NCBI GenBank assembly: GCA_903823025.1
Contig: CAIJRK010000060.1
Location: 1 to 64,000, forward strand
Direction: 5' to 3'
Length of the DNA stretch: 64,000 nt
Origin: an uncultured beta proteobacterium
GTDB lineage: Bacteria > Pseudomonadota > Gammaproteobacteria > Burkholderiales > Burkholderiaceae_C
Positions 54,385-64,000 of the stretch are shown piece after piece. A program made the translations under genes and the position numbers. The first letter of the stretch is position 1, and each line of letters starts with the position of its first letter. The notes beneath the pieces are model-generated. The model did no database searches, had not been told where the DNA came from, and saw only the letters and a program-made list of their open reading frames with translations.

Positions 54385-55160
54385 GAGGATCCCAAGTAAG
54401 CGGCTTGTACCTGTGGGTTGGCACGCACGGCATCGGGCGCGTCATAAGCCATCAATTCACCATAGACCAGCACGGCAATTTTGTCGGCTAAATCAAAGAC
54501 CACGCCCATGTCGTGCTCCACCATCAACAAGGTTTTGCCGACTGTCACCTCTTTGATCAGTTGAATAAACCGACGGGTTTCTGATTGGCTCATGCCCGCT
54601 GTTGGCTCGTCCAGCAATAAAACGGAGGCATCTCCGGCGAGGGTGATGCCGATTTCCAGCGCCCGCTGTTCGGCATAGGTCAAGTTCATGGCGAGTACAT
54701 CGCGTTTTTTGTCCAATTTGATCTGCGCCATTAACGCCTGCGTCCGGGCGTTGGCATCGTCCAAGTTCGCCAGAAACCTCCAAAAGGTGTATTTGTAACC
54801 CAAGCGCCACAGCACGCCGCAGCGTAAATTCTCGAACACACTGAGCTGGGGGAAAATATGCGTGATTTGAAAACTGCGACTCAAGCCCAGGCGGGTGATC
54901 TCATACGGTTTTTTCCCGTCAATGCGCTGACCATTCAGCAGAACTTCCCCGCTGGTCGGCGCAAAGCGGCCACTGATCAGGTTGAATAAAGTTGATTTCC
55001 CCGCGCCGTTGGGGCCGATGATGCCCACGCACTCGCCCTTTTTGACGGCCAGATTAAGGCCACGAATAACGTCAGTCTTGCCAAAACTTTTATACAAATC
55101 TTTCAACTCAAGCACCAAACTTGAGGTGCTCGCGCCAGCCACAATATTCGCTGTATTCAA
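54378..55160 (-). CDS. livG: ABC transporter ATPase, branched-chain amino acid type (LivG)
   Basis: A 260-residue ATPase with Walker A GPNGAGKSTLFN, LTYAEQRALEIGITL as the signature region (typical LivG wording) and Walker B VLLLDEPTAGMSQSE. The TTG start at 55160 overlaps the livM stop. It pairs with LivF at the inner membrane to power uptake through LivH/LivM. Confidence 0.92.
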   Translation of the reverse strand: MNTANIVAGASTSSLVLELKDLYKSFGKTDVIRGLNLAVKKGECVGIIGPNGAGKSTLFNLISGRFAPTSGEVLLNGQRIDGKKPYEITRLGLSRSFQITHIFPQLSVFENLRCGVLWRLGYKYTFWRFLANLDDANARTQALMAQIKLDKKRDVLAMNLTYAEQRALEIGITLAGDASVLLLDEPTAGMSQSETRRFIQLIKEVTVGKTLLMVEHDMGVVFDLADKIAVLVYGELMAYDAPDAVRANPQVQAAYLGSSC

Positions 55161-56446
55161 AACGACTCCCTGCGTTTGATTTCTTCTTCAATGCAACTCT
55201 GAATTTCATCCCACTTCAGCGCGAACTGGCGGCGGCAGCGTTCAAACAAGCCGAATCCGGTCAACATGACTAAGGCAGCGCCCAGCCAACTGTTCAATCC
55301 CCGCGAATTCAGCGTGGTGCCCCAGAACGTCAACTCAGACCCCAAGGCTGAATTTAGTTGCAGGTGATATAGTATTTCAATGATGGCACCGACACCGGTC
55401 AGCGTGACCGAGGCCGTGAGTACCATGGCTATGTAATGAACCCAGAGTTTGTGCCAATGTCCCCACATCGCCACCCGCACATTCATCATGACCAGGGACG
55501 CCACGCCGCCGGGTGCATACATGACCATCAGCACAAAAGTCAAACCGACATAAAGCAGCCAGGCTTGCGTCAACCCGGACAGCCACACGAACGCCAGCAC
55601 CATGAGAATGCCGCCAATCATCGGGCCAAAAAAGAAACGGGTTCCGCCCAGAAAAGTGAACAGCAAATAAGCGCCGGAGCGGGTGCTGCTGAAGACTTCC
55701 GAGGTGACGATTTCAAAATTCAGCGCCGCCAAGCCGCCCGAAATTCCGGCAAAAAAAGCGGCAATGACAAAAGCAAAATACCGGACCGTCTGCGGGTCAT
55801 AGCCCACAAACTCAACGCGCTCGGGGTTGTCACGCACCGCGTTCAACAGGCGACCCAAAGGCGTTTGGGTGAACGCAAACATCAACGCGGTGCAAACAAA
55901 GGTGTAGGCGGCGATCAGGTAGTACAACTGAATCTGCGGGCCAAAAGTGATGCCCAAGGTGTTGGCACCCGTCACCCGGTTGCCCGAAACGCCGACCTCG
56001 CCGCCAAAAATTCCGGGAAACATCAGCGAGCTGGCCCACACCAGTTCGCCTATACCAAGGGTGATCATGGCAAATGGTGTGGCCGCTTTTTGGGTCGTCA
56101 CCCAGCCCAATACGATGGCCAGCGCCATGCTGGCCAAGCCGCCCACTATCGGGATCAAACTCACGGGCAGCGGCCATCCATCGGTGACCCGGTTCAAGGT
56201 GTGAATCGCCAAAAACGAACCCATGCCGGTATAAACCGCATGACCAAAACTCAACATCCCACCTTGCCCCAGCAAGATGTTGTAGCTCAGACACGCAATG
56301 ATGACGATGCCCATTTGGCTCAGAATCGTCTGACTCAGGCGGCTAGTCAACAGCAGCGGCGCGGTCAACAAAATCACCGCAAATAAAATCCAGACAATGA
56401 GGCGTCCGCTATTTAACGGCTTGAACGAAGCAATATCACGGCGCAT
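55157..56446 (-). CDS. livM: ABC transporter permease, branched-chain amino acid type (LivM)
   Basis: A 429-residue permease. LSYNILLGQGGMLSFGHAVY is the family signature near residue 52. The C-terminus is longer than in compact LivM proteins, carrying two additional hydrophobic stretches after the core (beyond about residue 330) and a charged tail. It lies four bases after livH and overlaps livG by four. The substrate may be amino acids, amides or urea; no binding protein is present to tell. Confidence 0.9.
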   Translation of the reverse strand: MRRDIASFKPLNSGRLIVWILFAVILLTAPLLLTSRLSQTILSQMGIVIIACLSYNILLGQGGMLSFGHAVYTGMGSFLAIHTLNRVTDGWPLPVSLIPIVGGLASMALAIVLGWVTTQKAATPFAMITLGIGELVWASSLMFPGIFGGEVGVSGNRVTGANTLGITFGPQIQLYYLIAAYTFVCTALMFAFTQTPLGRLLNAVRDNPERVEFVGYDPQTVRYFAFVIAAFFAGISGGLAALNFEIVTSEVFSSTRSGAYLLFTFLGGTRFFFGPMIGGILMVLAFVWLSGLTQAWLLYVGLTFVLMVMYAPGGVASLVMMNVRVAMWGHWHKLWVHYIAMVLTASVTLTGVGAIIEILYHLQLNSALGSELTFWGTTLNSRGLNSWLGAALVMLTGFGLFERCRRQFALKWDEIQSCIEEEIKRRESF

Positions 56447-56449
56447 GAA

Positions 56450-57397
56450 TCAGCTCTCGCGCGTGCCGAGAAGGCCACGGGGGCGAAAAATCAGCACCAG
56501 CACCAGCAATAAATACGGCAGGATCGGGGCCACCCGACTGAGCTTGAGATTCAGCAAGGCGTAACCCGGCGTCGAAGTCGTCAACTCGACGCCCAATGTT
56601 TGCAACGCCGACAGCAAGGACGCATCCATCGCCACCGCAAAAGTTTGCAGTACGCCAATCAACAGCGAGGCGAAAAAAGCCCCCGCCAAAGAGCCAATGC
56701 CCCCCACCACGACCACCACAAAAATAATTCCACCCACCGAAAACGCCATACCCGGCTCGGTGACAAAGGCATTGCCACCCAGCACGCCCGCCAAACCGGC
56801 CAACGCACAACCGCCACCAAACACCAGCATAAAGACACGCGGCACGTTATGCCCCAACGCCTCGACCATGTGCGGGTGCGTCAACGCAGCTTGAATCACC
56901 AGCCCAATGCGGGTGCGCTTGAGCAAAAGCCAAAGCGCCAGCAGCATCAACATTGCCACCAACATCATGAAGCCCCGGTACATTGGAAACTGCGTATCAA
57001 AGATCGTGAACAACGGCCCGTCCAGCGCCACGGGCACCCGATAATCCACCGAACTGCGCCCCCAAACCAGTTGCACGCCCTCCAAAATAAGGTAACTCAA
57101 GCCAAAGGTGATGAGCAGTTCAGGCACATGGCCTAACCGGTGAACCCGACGCAGGCCATACCGCTCAAACGCCGCACCCAGCAAACCTACGCCCAGCGGT
57201 GCCAGCAACAACGCGGGCCAGAAACCAAGCACCGAAGTCACGCTGTAGCCAAAGTAAGCCCCCAGCATATAGAACGACGCATGGGCAAAGTTCAACACCC
57301 CCATCATGCTGAAAATCAGCGTCAACCCGGAACTCAGCATGAACAGCAGCAAGCCGTAACTGATGCCGTTCAGCAGTGAAATAGTAAAAAATGCCAT
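56450..57397 (-). CDS. livH: ABC transporter permease, branched-chain amino acid type (LivH)
   Basis: A 315-residue permease with about eight membrane helices. NGISYGLLLFMLSSGLTLIFSMMGVLNFAHASFYMLGAYFG (in pieces) is the standard LivH start. GGIGSLAGAFFASLLIGVLQ near the C-terminus is the coupling region. First gene of the transporter operon; the 127-base gap to selO upstream must hold the promoter, though none is obvious. Confidence 0.92.
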   Translation of the reverse strand: MAFFTISLLNGISYGLLLFMLSSGLTLIFSMMGVLNFAHASFYMLGAYFGYSVTSVLGFWPALLLAPLGVGLLGAAFERYGLRRVHRLGHVPELLITFGLSYLILEGVQLVWGRSSVDYRVPVALDGPLFTIFDTQFPMYRGFMMLVAMLMLLALWLLLKRTRIGLVIQAALTHPHMVEALGHNVPRVFMLVFGGGCALAGLAGVLGGNAFVTEPGMAFSVGGIIFVVVVVGGIGSLAGAFFASLLIGVLQTFAVAMDASLLSALQTLGVELTTSTPGYALLNLKLSRVAPILPYLLLVLVLIFRPRGLLGTRES

Positions 57398-57524
57398 GGT
57401 GCCATTGTCTTATCCCCGTGCGCTGTACCACGGCATGTCAGGCAGTTTTTAACCCTGCCGACACAATGCTCGTGAGATAACCCTGTCGTCTTTGTGTGCG
57501 CCCGCCCTGCGACACAATTCCGTC

Positions 57525-59018
57525 ATGACCTTAACTCCCCAAAAAACCAGCCTGTTGGATGTTGGCTTAACCTGGCACAACAGTTTTTCTCAATTAGGGC
57601 GCAGTTTTTACACGCCTTTGGCGCCCCACCCATTGCCCTCGCCCTATTGGGTAGGTCGCAGCACCGCCGTGGCTCACGCCATGGGTTTGGACGCCGCCTG
57701 GCTGGACTCGCCGGATTTTCTGGACGTTGTGGCCGGCAATCAACCGATGGCAGGGACACAACCTTTAGCCAGCGTTTACAGCGGCCATCAGTTTGGGCAA
57801 TGGGCAGGGCAACTCGGTGACGGGCGCGCTATTTTGCTGGGTGAGACGGCGCAAGGACTGGAGCTGCAACTCAAGGGCGCAGGCCCAACGCCTTATTCCC
57901 GCCGGGGTGATGGTCGCGCCGTGCTGCGCTCCAGCATTCGCGAGTTTTTGTGCAGCGAGGCGATGCACGGTCTGGGCATTGCGACCTCGCGCGCGCTGTG
58001 CGTGGTCGGCTCGGACGCGCCGATTTACCGCGAAACAGTCGAAACTGCGGCAGTGGTGGCGCGCGTCGCACCCAGTTTTATCCGGTTTGGTCATTTCGAG
58101 CATTTCTCGCACAGCCACCAGCACGAAGCCCTTAAAAAACTGGCCGATTACGTCATTGACCGGTTTTATCCGCAATGCCGCATGGACGACAAACACGCGG
58201 GTAACCCGTATGCCGCGTTGCTTGAAGCGGTCAGCATTCGCACCGCCAAAATGGTGGCGCAGTGGCAGGCCGTGGGGTTTTGTCACGGCGTGATGAACAC
58301 CGACAACATGAGTATTTTGGGTTTAACCATCGATTACGGCCCGTTTCAGTTTTTGGACGCTTTTGATCCCGGTCACATTTGCAACCACTCCGACACGCAA
58401 GGCCGTTATGCCTTTGACCAGCAACCCAACATTGCCTACTGGAACCTGTTTTGTCTAGGCGATGCCTTGCTGCCACTCATTAAAGAGCAAGGACTCGCCA
58501 TGGCCGCGCTGGCGTCCTACAAGACGGTATTTCCCACCACGTTTGAGGCCTTGATGGGCGCCAAACTAGGGCTGACCGATCTCGGGTGCAACGCCTCGTT
58601 GAGCGACAAAACGCTGCTGGAAGATATTTTGAAATTGCTCGCCGAAAATCGCGTGGATTACCCTCTTTTCTGGCGCCACTTGAGCAACTCCGAGGGGGGC
58701 ACCCAAACACAAAAAGTGCGCGATCTATTTTTAAACCGCGAAGCCGCCGATGCCTGGTTGCTACGTTATTCAGCGCGTATCACGCCTGCAGGGCGAATGG
58801 CTGCAACTGCATTGATGCTCAAAACCAATCCGAAATTTGTGCTGCGCAACCATTTGGGGGAACAAGCGATACAACAAGCCCACTTGAAAGATTTTTCTCA
58901 AGTCGAAACCTTGTTGCGCCTGCTTGAATCGCCTTATGAAGAACACCCCGGCTTTGACGGCTATGCAGCGCTGCCGCCTGCCTGGGCCAGCAGCATTGAG
59001 ATCAGTTGCAGCTCTTGA
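57525..59018 (+). CDS. selO: Protein adenylyltransferase SelO (YdiU)
   Basis: Pseudokinase-fold enzyme that transfers AMP to protein hydroxyls, linked to redox homeostasis. The ATG at 57525 gives 497 residues, near the family length. Diagnostic stretches: [60 protein letters not shown] and [14 protein letters not shown]. The upstream in-frame start at 57492 adds residues that look like leader. No C-terminal selenocysteine/cysteine motif like E. coli is apparent except a late Cys near the end (SCSS). Confidence 0.94.
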   Translation: MTLTPQKTSLLDVGLTWHNSFSQLGRSFYTPLAPHPLPSPYWVGRSTAVAHAMGLDAAWLDSPDFLDVVAGNQPMAGTQPLASVYSGHQFGQWAGQLGDGRAILLGETAQGLELQLKGAGPTPYSRRGDGRAVLRSSIREFLCSEAMHGLGIATSRALCVVGSDAPIYRETVETAAVVARVAPSFIRFGHFEHFSHSHQHEALKKLADYVIDRFYPQCRMDDKHAGNPYAALLEAVSIRTAKMVAQWQAVGFCHGVMNTDNMSILGLTIDYGPFQFLDAFDPGHICNHSDTQGRYAFDQQPNIAYWNLFCLGDALLPLIKEQGLAMAALASYKTVFPTTFEALMGAKLGLTDLGCNASLSDKTLLEDILKLLAENRVDYPLFWRHLSNSEGGTQTQKVRDLFLNREAADAWLLRYSARITPAGRMAATALMLKTNPKFVLRNHLGEQAIQQAHLKDFSQVETLLRLLESPYEEHPGFDGYAALPPAWASSIEISCSS

Positions 59019-59021
59019 TTT

Positions 59022-59564
59022 TTACTTAGCAGCGTTAGCTTTTTCGTAGTTGGCCATGCCATCCACGATTTCTTTTTTGGCCGACTCCGGCCCTTCCCAA
59101 CCTTTAACCTTGACCCACTTGCCGACTTCCAGATCTTTGTAGTGTTCAAAGAAGTGTGCAATGGTTTTCAGGCGAAGGGGGTTCATATCTTCCGGCTTTT
59201 GCCAATGCGAATAGATAGAGAGAATCTTGTCAATTGGCACGGCCAGCACTTTGCCGTCTTCACCGGCTTCGTCGTCCATCTTCAAAATGCCAATGGCGCG
59301 GCAAGTGACCACCACACCAGGAACCAGGGGCACAGGCGTGATCACCAGCACATCCACCGGATCGCCGTCGCCGCTGATGGTTTGGGGCACATAACCGTAG
59401 TTGGTTGGGTAGTGCATGGCCGTACTCATGAAGCGGTCAACAAAGATGGCGCCGGATTCTTTATCAACTTCGTATTTCACAGGATCCGCGTTCATCGGAA
59501 TTTCGATGATCACGTTGAAAGATTCGGGAACGTTTTTGCCAGGGGTGACATTATTAAGGGACAT
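59022..59564 (-). CDS. ppa: Inorganic pyrophosphatase
   Basis: Family I soluble pyrophosphatase, 180 residues. Metal-binding signature [11 protein letters not shown] near residues 65-75, with NYGYVPQT and [14 protein letters not shown] also canonical. Essential enzyme removing PPi from biosynthesis. It converges on selO with only three bases between stops. Monocistronic in this setting. Confidence 0.97.
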   Translation of the reverse strand: MSLNNVTPGKNVPESFNVIIEIPMNADPVKYEVDKESGAIFVDRFMSTAMHYPTNYGYVPQTISGDGDPVDVLVITPVPLVPGVVVTCRAIGILKMDDEAGEDGKVLAVPIDKILSIYSHWQKPEDMNPLRLKTIAHFFEHYKDLEVGKWVKVKGWEGPESAKKEIVDGMANYEKANAAK

Positions 59565-59742
59565 AAGTGCTTCTTTGGAGGGAGTTAAATCATTGACAAC
59601 AGGTGATTAACCCAGATTTTACTTACTCACCACTTGCGCAATTTTGCGGTTTGGTTTTTGGACGCCACAGGGCCAGTGGTCTTAACGAATATCAATCCAA
59701 ACGTCAACCCCTGTGACTAGCATCGAAACCTTCAGCATTGGT

Positions 59743-60336
59743 ATGGCGGAGGCCGACTTGAACCCACACAAACTCATTTTCGGCAGCTGCCTGCTTGTGG
59801 CGGGCGTCTTGCTATGCAGTGGCTGTTCGTCTTTGCTGCCGCGTACACGCAATGAATCCACCCCTTTCCAAAGCTTTGAGCAAGCGCGTGACGCCATTGA
59901 GGGGCTAACGCCCATGACCAGCAATGTCGTCACTTTGACGCAGCTAGGCGTTGACCCGGCGCATCAACCCAACACCGCCATCCTGGCCCACGATGAGATC
60001 GTGCGCCGCTTTGTCCCCAGCGGCTTGCTCAAGCGGGAGGACCTCAACGTCGGTGTGCTGGCTTGCTTGGAAGCCCGTGATGCCTGTCGCGGCTGGGAGA
60101 TCAACGCCGCCCGCATCTTCAAGAAACGAACCGGGGGCTTTTGGGCCGATTTCACCAACTTTTCTCGCCGCCTGGAGACAACCGGCTGGCGCTTCAATGC
60201 CTTGATCTTGCTGGTCAACGATGTGGTGGTTTACCGGGCCTGGAGCGGGCAACCCAACATCAATGAAATTGATATCACGACAAACCCTTTAGGCCCGCTG
60301 CAAGACATTGGCCCAGCCATCGTGACCCACCGTTAA
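59743..60336 (+). CDS. Putative lipoprotein of unknown function
   Basis: A ~197-residue protein. The N-terminus is a lipoprotein signal (HKLIFGSCLLVAGVLLCSGC) with lipobox LCSGC, so it is probably anchored in a membrane facing the periplasm. The mature part has few marks; DACRGWEINAARIFKKRTG and WRFNALILLVNDVVVYRAWSG look conserved. I prefer the ATG at 59743; a GTG at 59713 would add ten residues ahead of the signal. It precedes the aldehyde dehydrogenase homologue by 46 bases. Confidence 0.75.
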   Translation: MAEADLNPHKLIFGSCLLVAGVLLCSGCSSLLPRTRNESTPFQSFEQARDAIEGLTPMTSNVVTLTQLGVDPAHQPNTAILAHDEIVRRFVPSGLLKREDLNVGVLACLEARDACRGWEINAARIFKKRTGGFWADFTNFSRRLETTGWRFNALILLVNDVVVYRAWSGQPNINEIDITTNPLGPLQDIGPAIVTHR

Positions 60337-60382
60337 AAGCGCCCGACGTGGGTGCTTTGCTTTTTCGCAGAGAATCCATTCC

Positions 60383-61831
60383 ATGCAATTTAACTACATC
60401 GCCAACGCCTCGCTACCCTCCTTATCGGGCCGAACCCTGGCCATACTGGATCCGTCGGACGGACTCCCTTATGACGAGATTCAGCGCAGCAACGCCGCCG
60501 ACGTGGACTACGCCGTGCGCGCTGCACGACAAGGTCTTGATGCGGTTTGGTGCAAATTCAATACCGACGAGCGGGCAAACCTGCTGATGCGTCTGTCGCA
60601 AAAAATCACGGAACACCTGCAAGAACTCACGGACATCGAGCAGCGCGATTGTGGAAAACCCACCCGCCAAGCGCGTGCCGACGCCCAAACCCTGGCCCGT
60701 TATTTCGAGTTTTACGCCAAGGCCTGCCTCACGTTGCAAGATGAAACCACGCCTAACCCCGAGGATGACAGCCTGCTGACCTGGCATGAGCCGCATGGGG
60801 TCACAGCCCACATTATTCCGTGGAACTACCCGATGCAAATTTTTGGCCGCAGTGTCGGCGCGGCTTTGGCGGCGGGCAATGTGTGCGTCATCAAGCCGGC
60901 AGAAGATGCGTGCCTGTCCCTCTTGCGCGTGGCACAACTGGCCGCAGAAGTGGGTTTTCCGGCGGGCGTCATCAACATCGTGACTGGCTATGGTCACGAA
61001 GTGGGCGAAGCCCTGGTGCGCCACCCCGGCATCGACCACATCAGCTTCACGGGCAGTCCGCATGTGGGTACCTTGATTCAGCAAGTGGCCGCCCAGCGGC
61101 ACTGCCCCGTCATGTTGGCTATTGGCGGGAAAAGCCCGCAAATTATCTTTGCCGATGCGGATCTTGATGCCGCTATTCCGGCCATCATCAATGCCATGAT
61201 TCAAAATGCCGGGCAAACCTCTTCTGCCGGTTCCCGCTTGCTGATTGACGAGACGATTTACGAACCCCTGCTGGCCCGTTTAGGCCTCGCGTTTGAAAAC
61301 CTGCGCGTTGGCCCCGCTGCGATGGACCTGGACTTAGGCCCCTTGATCCGCCAGCAACAACAACAGCATATTTGGGACTTTTTAAGCGATGCCCAAGTGG
61401 CCAACGTCACGATGGTCGCTCAGGGCAAAGTTGTGGACGAAGCCCCGCAAACCGGCTTCTATCAAGCGCCTACCCTACTCCGCGATGTGCCGGTGACGCA
61501 CCGTCTGGCCCAAGAAGACGTGTATGGCCCCGTCCTGATCGCGATGTCTTTTCGCGATGAAGATCATGCGGTGGAATTGGCGAACGCCATTCCTTTTGGC
61601 TTGGTCGCCGGTATTTGGACCACTGAGGCGTCCCGTCAACTTCGCGTAGCCCGGCGCATCCGGTGTGGTCAGGTTTTCATCAATAACTATGGTGCGGGCG
61701 GGGGCATGGAACTGCCCTTTGATGGCGTCAACTTAACAACCAGTGGCCGCCGCAAAGGGCTTGACGCGCTGCGCGGGTTCACCATTCGCAAAACGATTGC
61801 AGTTAAAACATCGCCCCAGCCCGTCAAATAG
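60383..61831 (+). CDS. Aldehyde dehydrogenase family protein lacking catalytic Cys and Glu
   Basis: A 482-residue ALDH-superfamily protein with the full fold. NAD-site text is kept: HIIPWNYPMQ (N148), VIKPAEDA, FTGSPHVG. The general-base Glu expected in LELGGK is Ala246 (MLAIGGKSP) and the nucleophile Cys expected in NAGQTCSAG is Ser280 (NAGQTSSAGSR); the spacing of 34 residues is exactly that of the family. So dehydrogenase activity is unlikely. It may be a pseudoenzyme with a binding or regulatory role, or act by other chemistry. Codons are otherwise normal and the frame is intact. Confidence 0.9.
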   Translation: MQFNYIANASLPSLSGRTLAILDPSDGLPYDEIQRSNAADVDYAVRAARQGLDAVWCKFNTDERANLLMRLSQKITEHLQELTDIEQRDCGKPTRQARADAQTLARYFEFYAKACLTLQDETTPNPEDDSLLTWHEPHGVTAHIIPWNYPMQIFGRSVGAALAAGNVCVIKPAEDACLSLLRVAQLAAEVGFPAGVINIVTGYGHEVGEALVRHPGIDHISFTGSPHVGTLIQQVAAQRHCPVMLAIGGKSPQIIFADADLDAAIPAIINAMIQNAGQTSSAGSRLLIDETIYEPLLARLGLAFENLRVGPAAMDLDLGPLIRQQQQQHIWDFLSDAQVANVTMVAQGKVVDEAPQTGFYQAPTLLRDVPVTHRLAQEDVYGPVLIAMSFRDEDHAVELANAIPFGLVAGIWTTEASRQLRVARRIRCGQVFINNYGAGGGMELPFDGVNLTTSGRRKGLDALRGFTIRKTIAVKTSPQPVK

Positions 61832-61927
61832 AAACGTGCCAGAATCCGGCTCACGACACCCACTTGACGGTGCCACGGGATCTTCAGGGATCGCTTTTTT
61901 ATATCCCTCACAACCCGCCACAAACGC

Positions 61928-63091
61928 ATGACTGAACGCCACTCGCCCCGCGTCGTGCCGCTGATTGACCAGCGCTCGGCCTCTCACCACACCCCAGCGG
62001 CGGCTTTTTCGCCCGATACGCGCATCGCCGCCAACGGCTTGTTGTCCGACACGCTCGGTCGCCCCTTGCGCGACTTGCGCATCAGTGTCACGGACCGCTG
62101 CAACTTTCGCTGCAATTACTGTATGCCGAAAGAAATTTTCGACAAAGACTACAAGTACTTGCCGCATAGCGATTTACTGTCATTTGAAGAAATCACCCGC
62201 ATTGCCAAAGTGTTTGTAGCCCACGGTGTACAAAAAATTCGACTGACAGGCGGCGAACCCTTATTGCGTAAAAACATTGAGTTGCTGATTGAACAGTTGT
62301 CCGCTCTGCGCACGCTGGAAGGCCAACCTTTGGATTTAACGCTCACCACCAACGGCTCGTTATTGGCCCGCAAAGCCCGCGCCCTCAAAGCGGCAGGCCT
62401 GCAGCGCGTGACCGTCAGTCTGGACGGACTGGATGACGCCGTGTTTCGCAGCATGAATGATGTGGACTTTCCGGTAACCGACGTGCTGGCCGGCATTGAA
62501 GCGGCACAAGAGGCTGGTTTGGGGCCGATCAAAATCAACATGGTGGTCAAACGCGGCACCAACGCGCATGAGATTTTGCCAATGGCGCGGCGCTTCAAAG
62601 GCAGCGGCATGGTGCTGCGCTTGATTGAATACATGGACGTGGGGGCCACCAACGGCTGGCGTATGAACGAAGTCATGCCGTCTGCCGAGGTCGTCCAACT
62701 GATTCATGCCGAGTTGCCGCTGGTGCAACTGGAACCGGCCAATCCGGGCGAAACAGCCCAACGTTGGGGTTATGCCGATGCGTCAGGCCAACACGACGCC
62801 GCCGCCGGGGAAATCGGTGTCATCAGCAGCGTGACGCAGGCTTTTTGTAGCGACTGCAACCGCGCCCGACTGTCTACCGAAGGCAAGTTGTTCTTGTGCC
62901 TGTTTGCCGCCCAGGGCTACGATTTGCGTTCCATCCTGCGCAACGAAAACGCTGATGCGGCTGATCTGGCGTCGGCCATCGGGCATATCTGGCAGGGGCG
63001 CACAGACCGTTATTCCGAGCTGCGAAGCGCCATGGCCGCCGATACAGGCACGGGCATTCGCCGCGTTGAAATGAGTTACATAGGAGGCTGA
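61928..63091 (+). CDS. moaA: GTP 3',8-cyclase MoaA (radical SAM)
   Basis: First enzyme of molybdenum cofactor synthesis. The radical-SAM cluster motif is CNFRCNYC near residues 58-65, and the second cluster [18 protein letters not shown] is near the C-terminus. The terminal GG (SYIGG) is present. The 387 residues are somewhat longer than E. coli MoaA owing to an N-terminal extension of about 35 residues. One base separates it from mobA. Confidence 0.97.
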   Translation: MTERHSPRVVPLIDQRSASHHTPAAAFSPDTRIAANGLLSDTLGRPLRDLRISVTDRCNFRCNYCMPKEIFDKDYKYLPHSDLLSFEEITRIAKVFVAHGVQKIRLTGGEPLLRKNIELLIEQLSALRTLEGQPLDLTLTTNGSLLARKARALKAAGLQRVTVSLDGLDDAVFRSMNDVDFPVTDVLAGIEAAQEAGLGPIKINMVVKRGTNAHEILPMARRFKGSGMVLRLIEYMDVGATNGWRMNEVMPSAEVVQLIHAELPLVQLEPANPGETAQRWGYADASGQHDAAAGEIGVISSVTQAFCSDCNRARLSTEGKLFLCLFAAQGYDLRSILRNENADAADLASAIGHIWQGRTDRYSELRSAMAADTGTGIRRVEMSYIGG

Positions 63092-63092
63092 C

Positions 63093-63722
63093 ATGATCAA
63101 CCCAAATGAAATAACCGGCCTGATTTTGGCTGGTGGACGCGGCTCCCGCATGGGCGGCGTGGACAAAGGTTTGCAAACCTTTAACGGACTGCCGCTGGCG
63201 CTGCACACCTTGACGCGCCTGCAAATGGGCGGCGGCGTCGGTCATCTCATGATCAACGCCAACCGTAATCTGGCGGCTTATGAGTCTTTTGGTGCGTCGG
63301 TCTGGCCCGATGGACTGGCCGATTACGCCGGGCCATTGGCCGGGTTTTTAATCGGACTTGAGCGCTGTGAAACACCTTTTTTAGTCACCGTACCATGCGA
63401 CACGCCATTACTCCCGCTTGATCTGGTGCCCCGACTGACTGAGGCGCTGGACGCGCAAGACGCCGATATTGCAATGGCGGCAGCGCCCGAGATCGGCAAA
63501 GACGGTCAGATGCAAATTCGTCCCCAGCCTGTTTTTTGCCTGTTGCGCGTGGAGTTGCTGGAAAGTCTGGTGAAGTTCACCCAAGACGGTGGCCGAAAAA
63601 TTGACGCCTGGACGGCGCTGCACAAAACAGTCATCGTGCCGTTTGATCTGCCAGGTGACGATCCCCAAGCGTTTTTCAACGCCAACACACTGGCAGAACT
63701 GCGCCAATTGGAAAATACATGA
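63093..63722 (+). CDS. mobA: Molybdenum cofactor guanylyltransferase MobA
   Basis: Adds GMP to molybdopterin to form the MGD cofactor of DMSO-reductase-family enzymes. The nucleotide-binding motif [19 protein letters not shown] sits at residues 9-27, and DTPLLP is the metal site. The 209 residues are typical. It overlaps the moeA start (ATGA). Confidence 0.96.
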   Translation: MINPNEITGLILAGGRGSRMGGVDKGLQTFNGLPLALHTLTRLQMGGGVGHLMINANRNLAAYESFGASVWPDGLADYAGPLAGFLIGLERCETPFLVTVPCDTPLLPLDLVPRLTEALDAQDADIAMAAAPEIGKDGQMQIRPQPVFCLLRVELLESLVKFTQDGGRKIDAWTALHKTVIVPFDLPGDDPQAFFNANTLAELRQLENT

Positions 63723-64000
63723 CCCCCAAAACAATGGACAGCATTGCCGCTGAACTGGCCGGTTATGACCCGCAAGCATTGAGCGCCAGCATGGTGAGTG
63801 CGTTTTTGTCGCGGCTGGTGACGCCCGTCACGCAACATGAAACGGTGGGGATTTTCGAGGCCTTGGGCCGCGTGCTGTCGCATGACGTGATCTCGCCGGT
63901 GAGCGTGCCGCCGCACGATAACTCGGCCATGGATGGTTATGCGTTTTCGGGGGCGCAATTAGCATCGGAAACGCCTTTGATTTTGAAGGTGGTGGGCACG
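63719..64000 (+). CDS. moeA: Molybdopterin molybdenumtransferase MoeA, 5' part
   Basis: The first 94 codons of moeA, cut by the window edge. GVGIF-like text is followed by [17 protein letters not shown], the N-terminal MoeA signature near residues 62-78. MoeA inserts molybdate into the adenylylated cofactor. The ATG at 63719 forms an ATGA overlap with mobA, so moaA-mobA-moeA are one transcript. Confidence 0.95.
   Translation, partial: MTPKTMDSIAAELAGYDPQALSASMVSAFLSRLVTPVTQHETVGIFEALGRVLSHDVISPVSVPPHDNSAMDGYAFSGAQLASETPLILKVVGT

Noticed and set aside
61832..61927. Possible terminator or RNA between the aldehyde dehydrogenase homologue and moaA
   Set aside because: Short GC-rich pairing can be drawn, but no convincing stem with a U-run or known RNA pattern was found.

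Overview
The window reads as a chromosomal segment of a betaproteobacterium, most likely Burkholderiales and close to the Comamonadaceae (Rhodoferax/Polaromonas type). This is inferred from moderately high GC, gene content and order (zapB-like/zapA, pcm-like/rhodanese/tolC/waaA, the thi and cys operons) and from protein flavour; no database was searched. It is almost wholly coding, with tight operons. Many neighbouring genes overlap by 4 bases (ATGA, GTGA or TTGA), and these overlaps fix most start codons.

Left part (0-12.7 kb, minus strand). A TPP riboswitch leads a thiamine operon (cytX-thiO-thiS-thiG-thiE). Next come a ferredoxin-NADP reductase gene and a 7Fe ferredoxin gene, then a sulfate-assimilation operon: TauE/SafE transporter, cysI, DUF934 protein, cysH, cysD, cysN. 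The first 455 bases are AT-rich and hold at most the start of a gene leaving the window.

12.7-28.5 kb. Housekeeping genes: mnmC, whose methyltransferase half looks degenerate, yggX, a small Cys-rich ORF with dsbB, ppk2, argA and hrpA. A two-gene ATPase plus TOPRIM-like nuclease module (22.6-24.3 kb) follows and is the best candidate for an uncharacterised defence system. Then come a PQQ-type sugar dehydrogenase, a Stealth-family phosphotransferase overlapping a PfkB sugar kinase, and a second TauE/SafE protein.

28.5-39.1 kb. zapA and its coiled-coil partner are followed by a probable 6S-like RNA. A cobalamin riboswitch on the opposite strand heads a B12 cluster: btuB, cobB/cbiA, a BtuF-like protein without signal peptide, cobU, btuF, btuC, btuD, a vapBC toxin-antitoxin pair, cobO and bluB. 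The cluster joins uptake across both membranes to corrinoid amidation, adenosylation, nucleotide activation and lower-ligand synthesis.

39.1-53.6 kb. Transglutaminase-like protein, msrA, a TetR-regulated RND efflux pair with a clear promoter/operator, a pcm-like methyltransferase, rhodanese and tolC. An envelope operon (phosphomannomutase/phosphoglucomutase-waaC-waaA) runs the other way, followed by ogt and a DMT transporter. A 58-residue membrane ORF lies just downstream of the liv genes.

53.7-64 kb. A branched-chain amino acid-type ABC transporter (livH-M-G-F) without a binding protein, selO, ppa, a lipoprotein, an aldehyde dehydrogenase homologue lacking both catalytic residues, and a molybdenum cofactor operon (moaA-mobA-moeA) cut by the right edge. 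No rRNA, tRNA, CRISPR array or intact insertion sequence was recognised.
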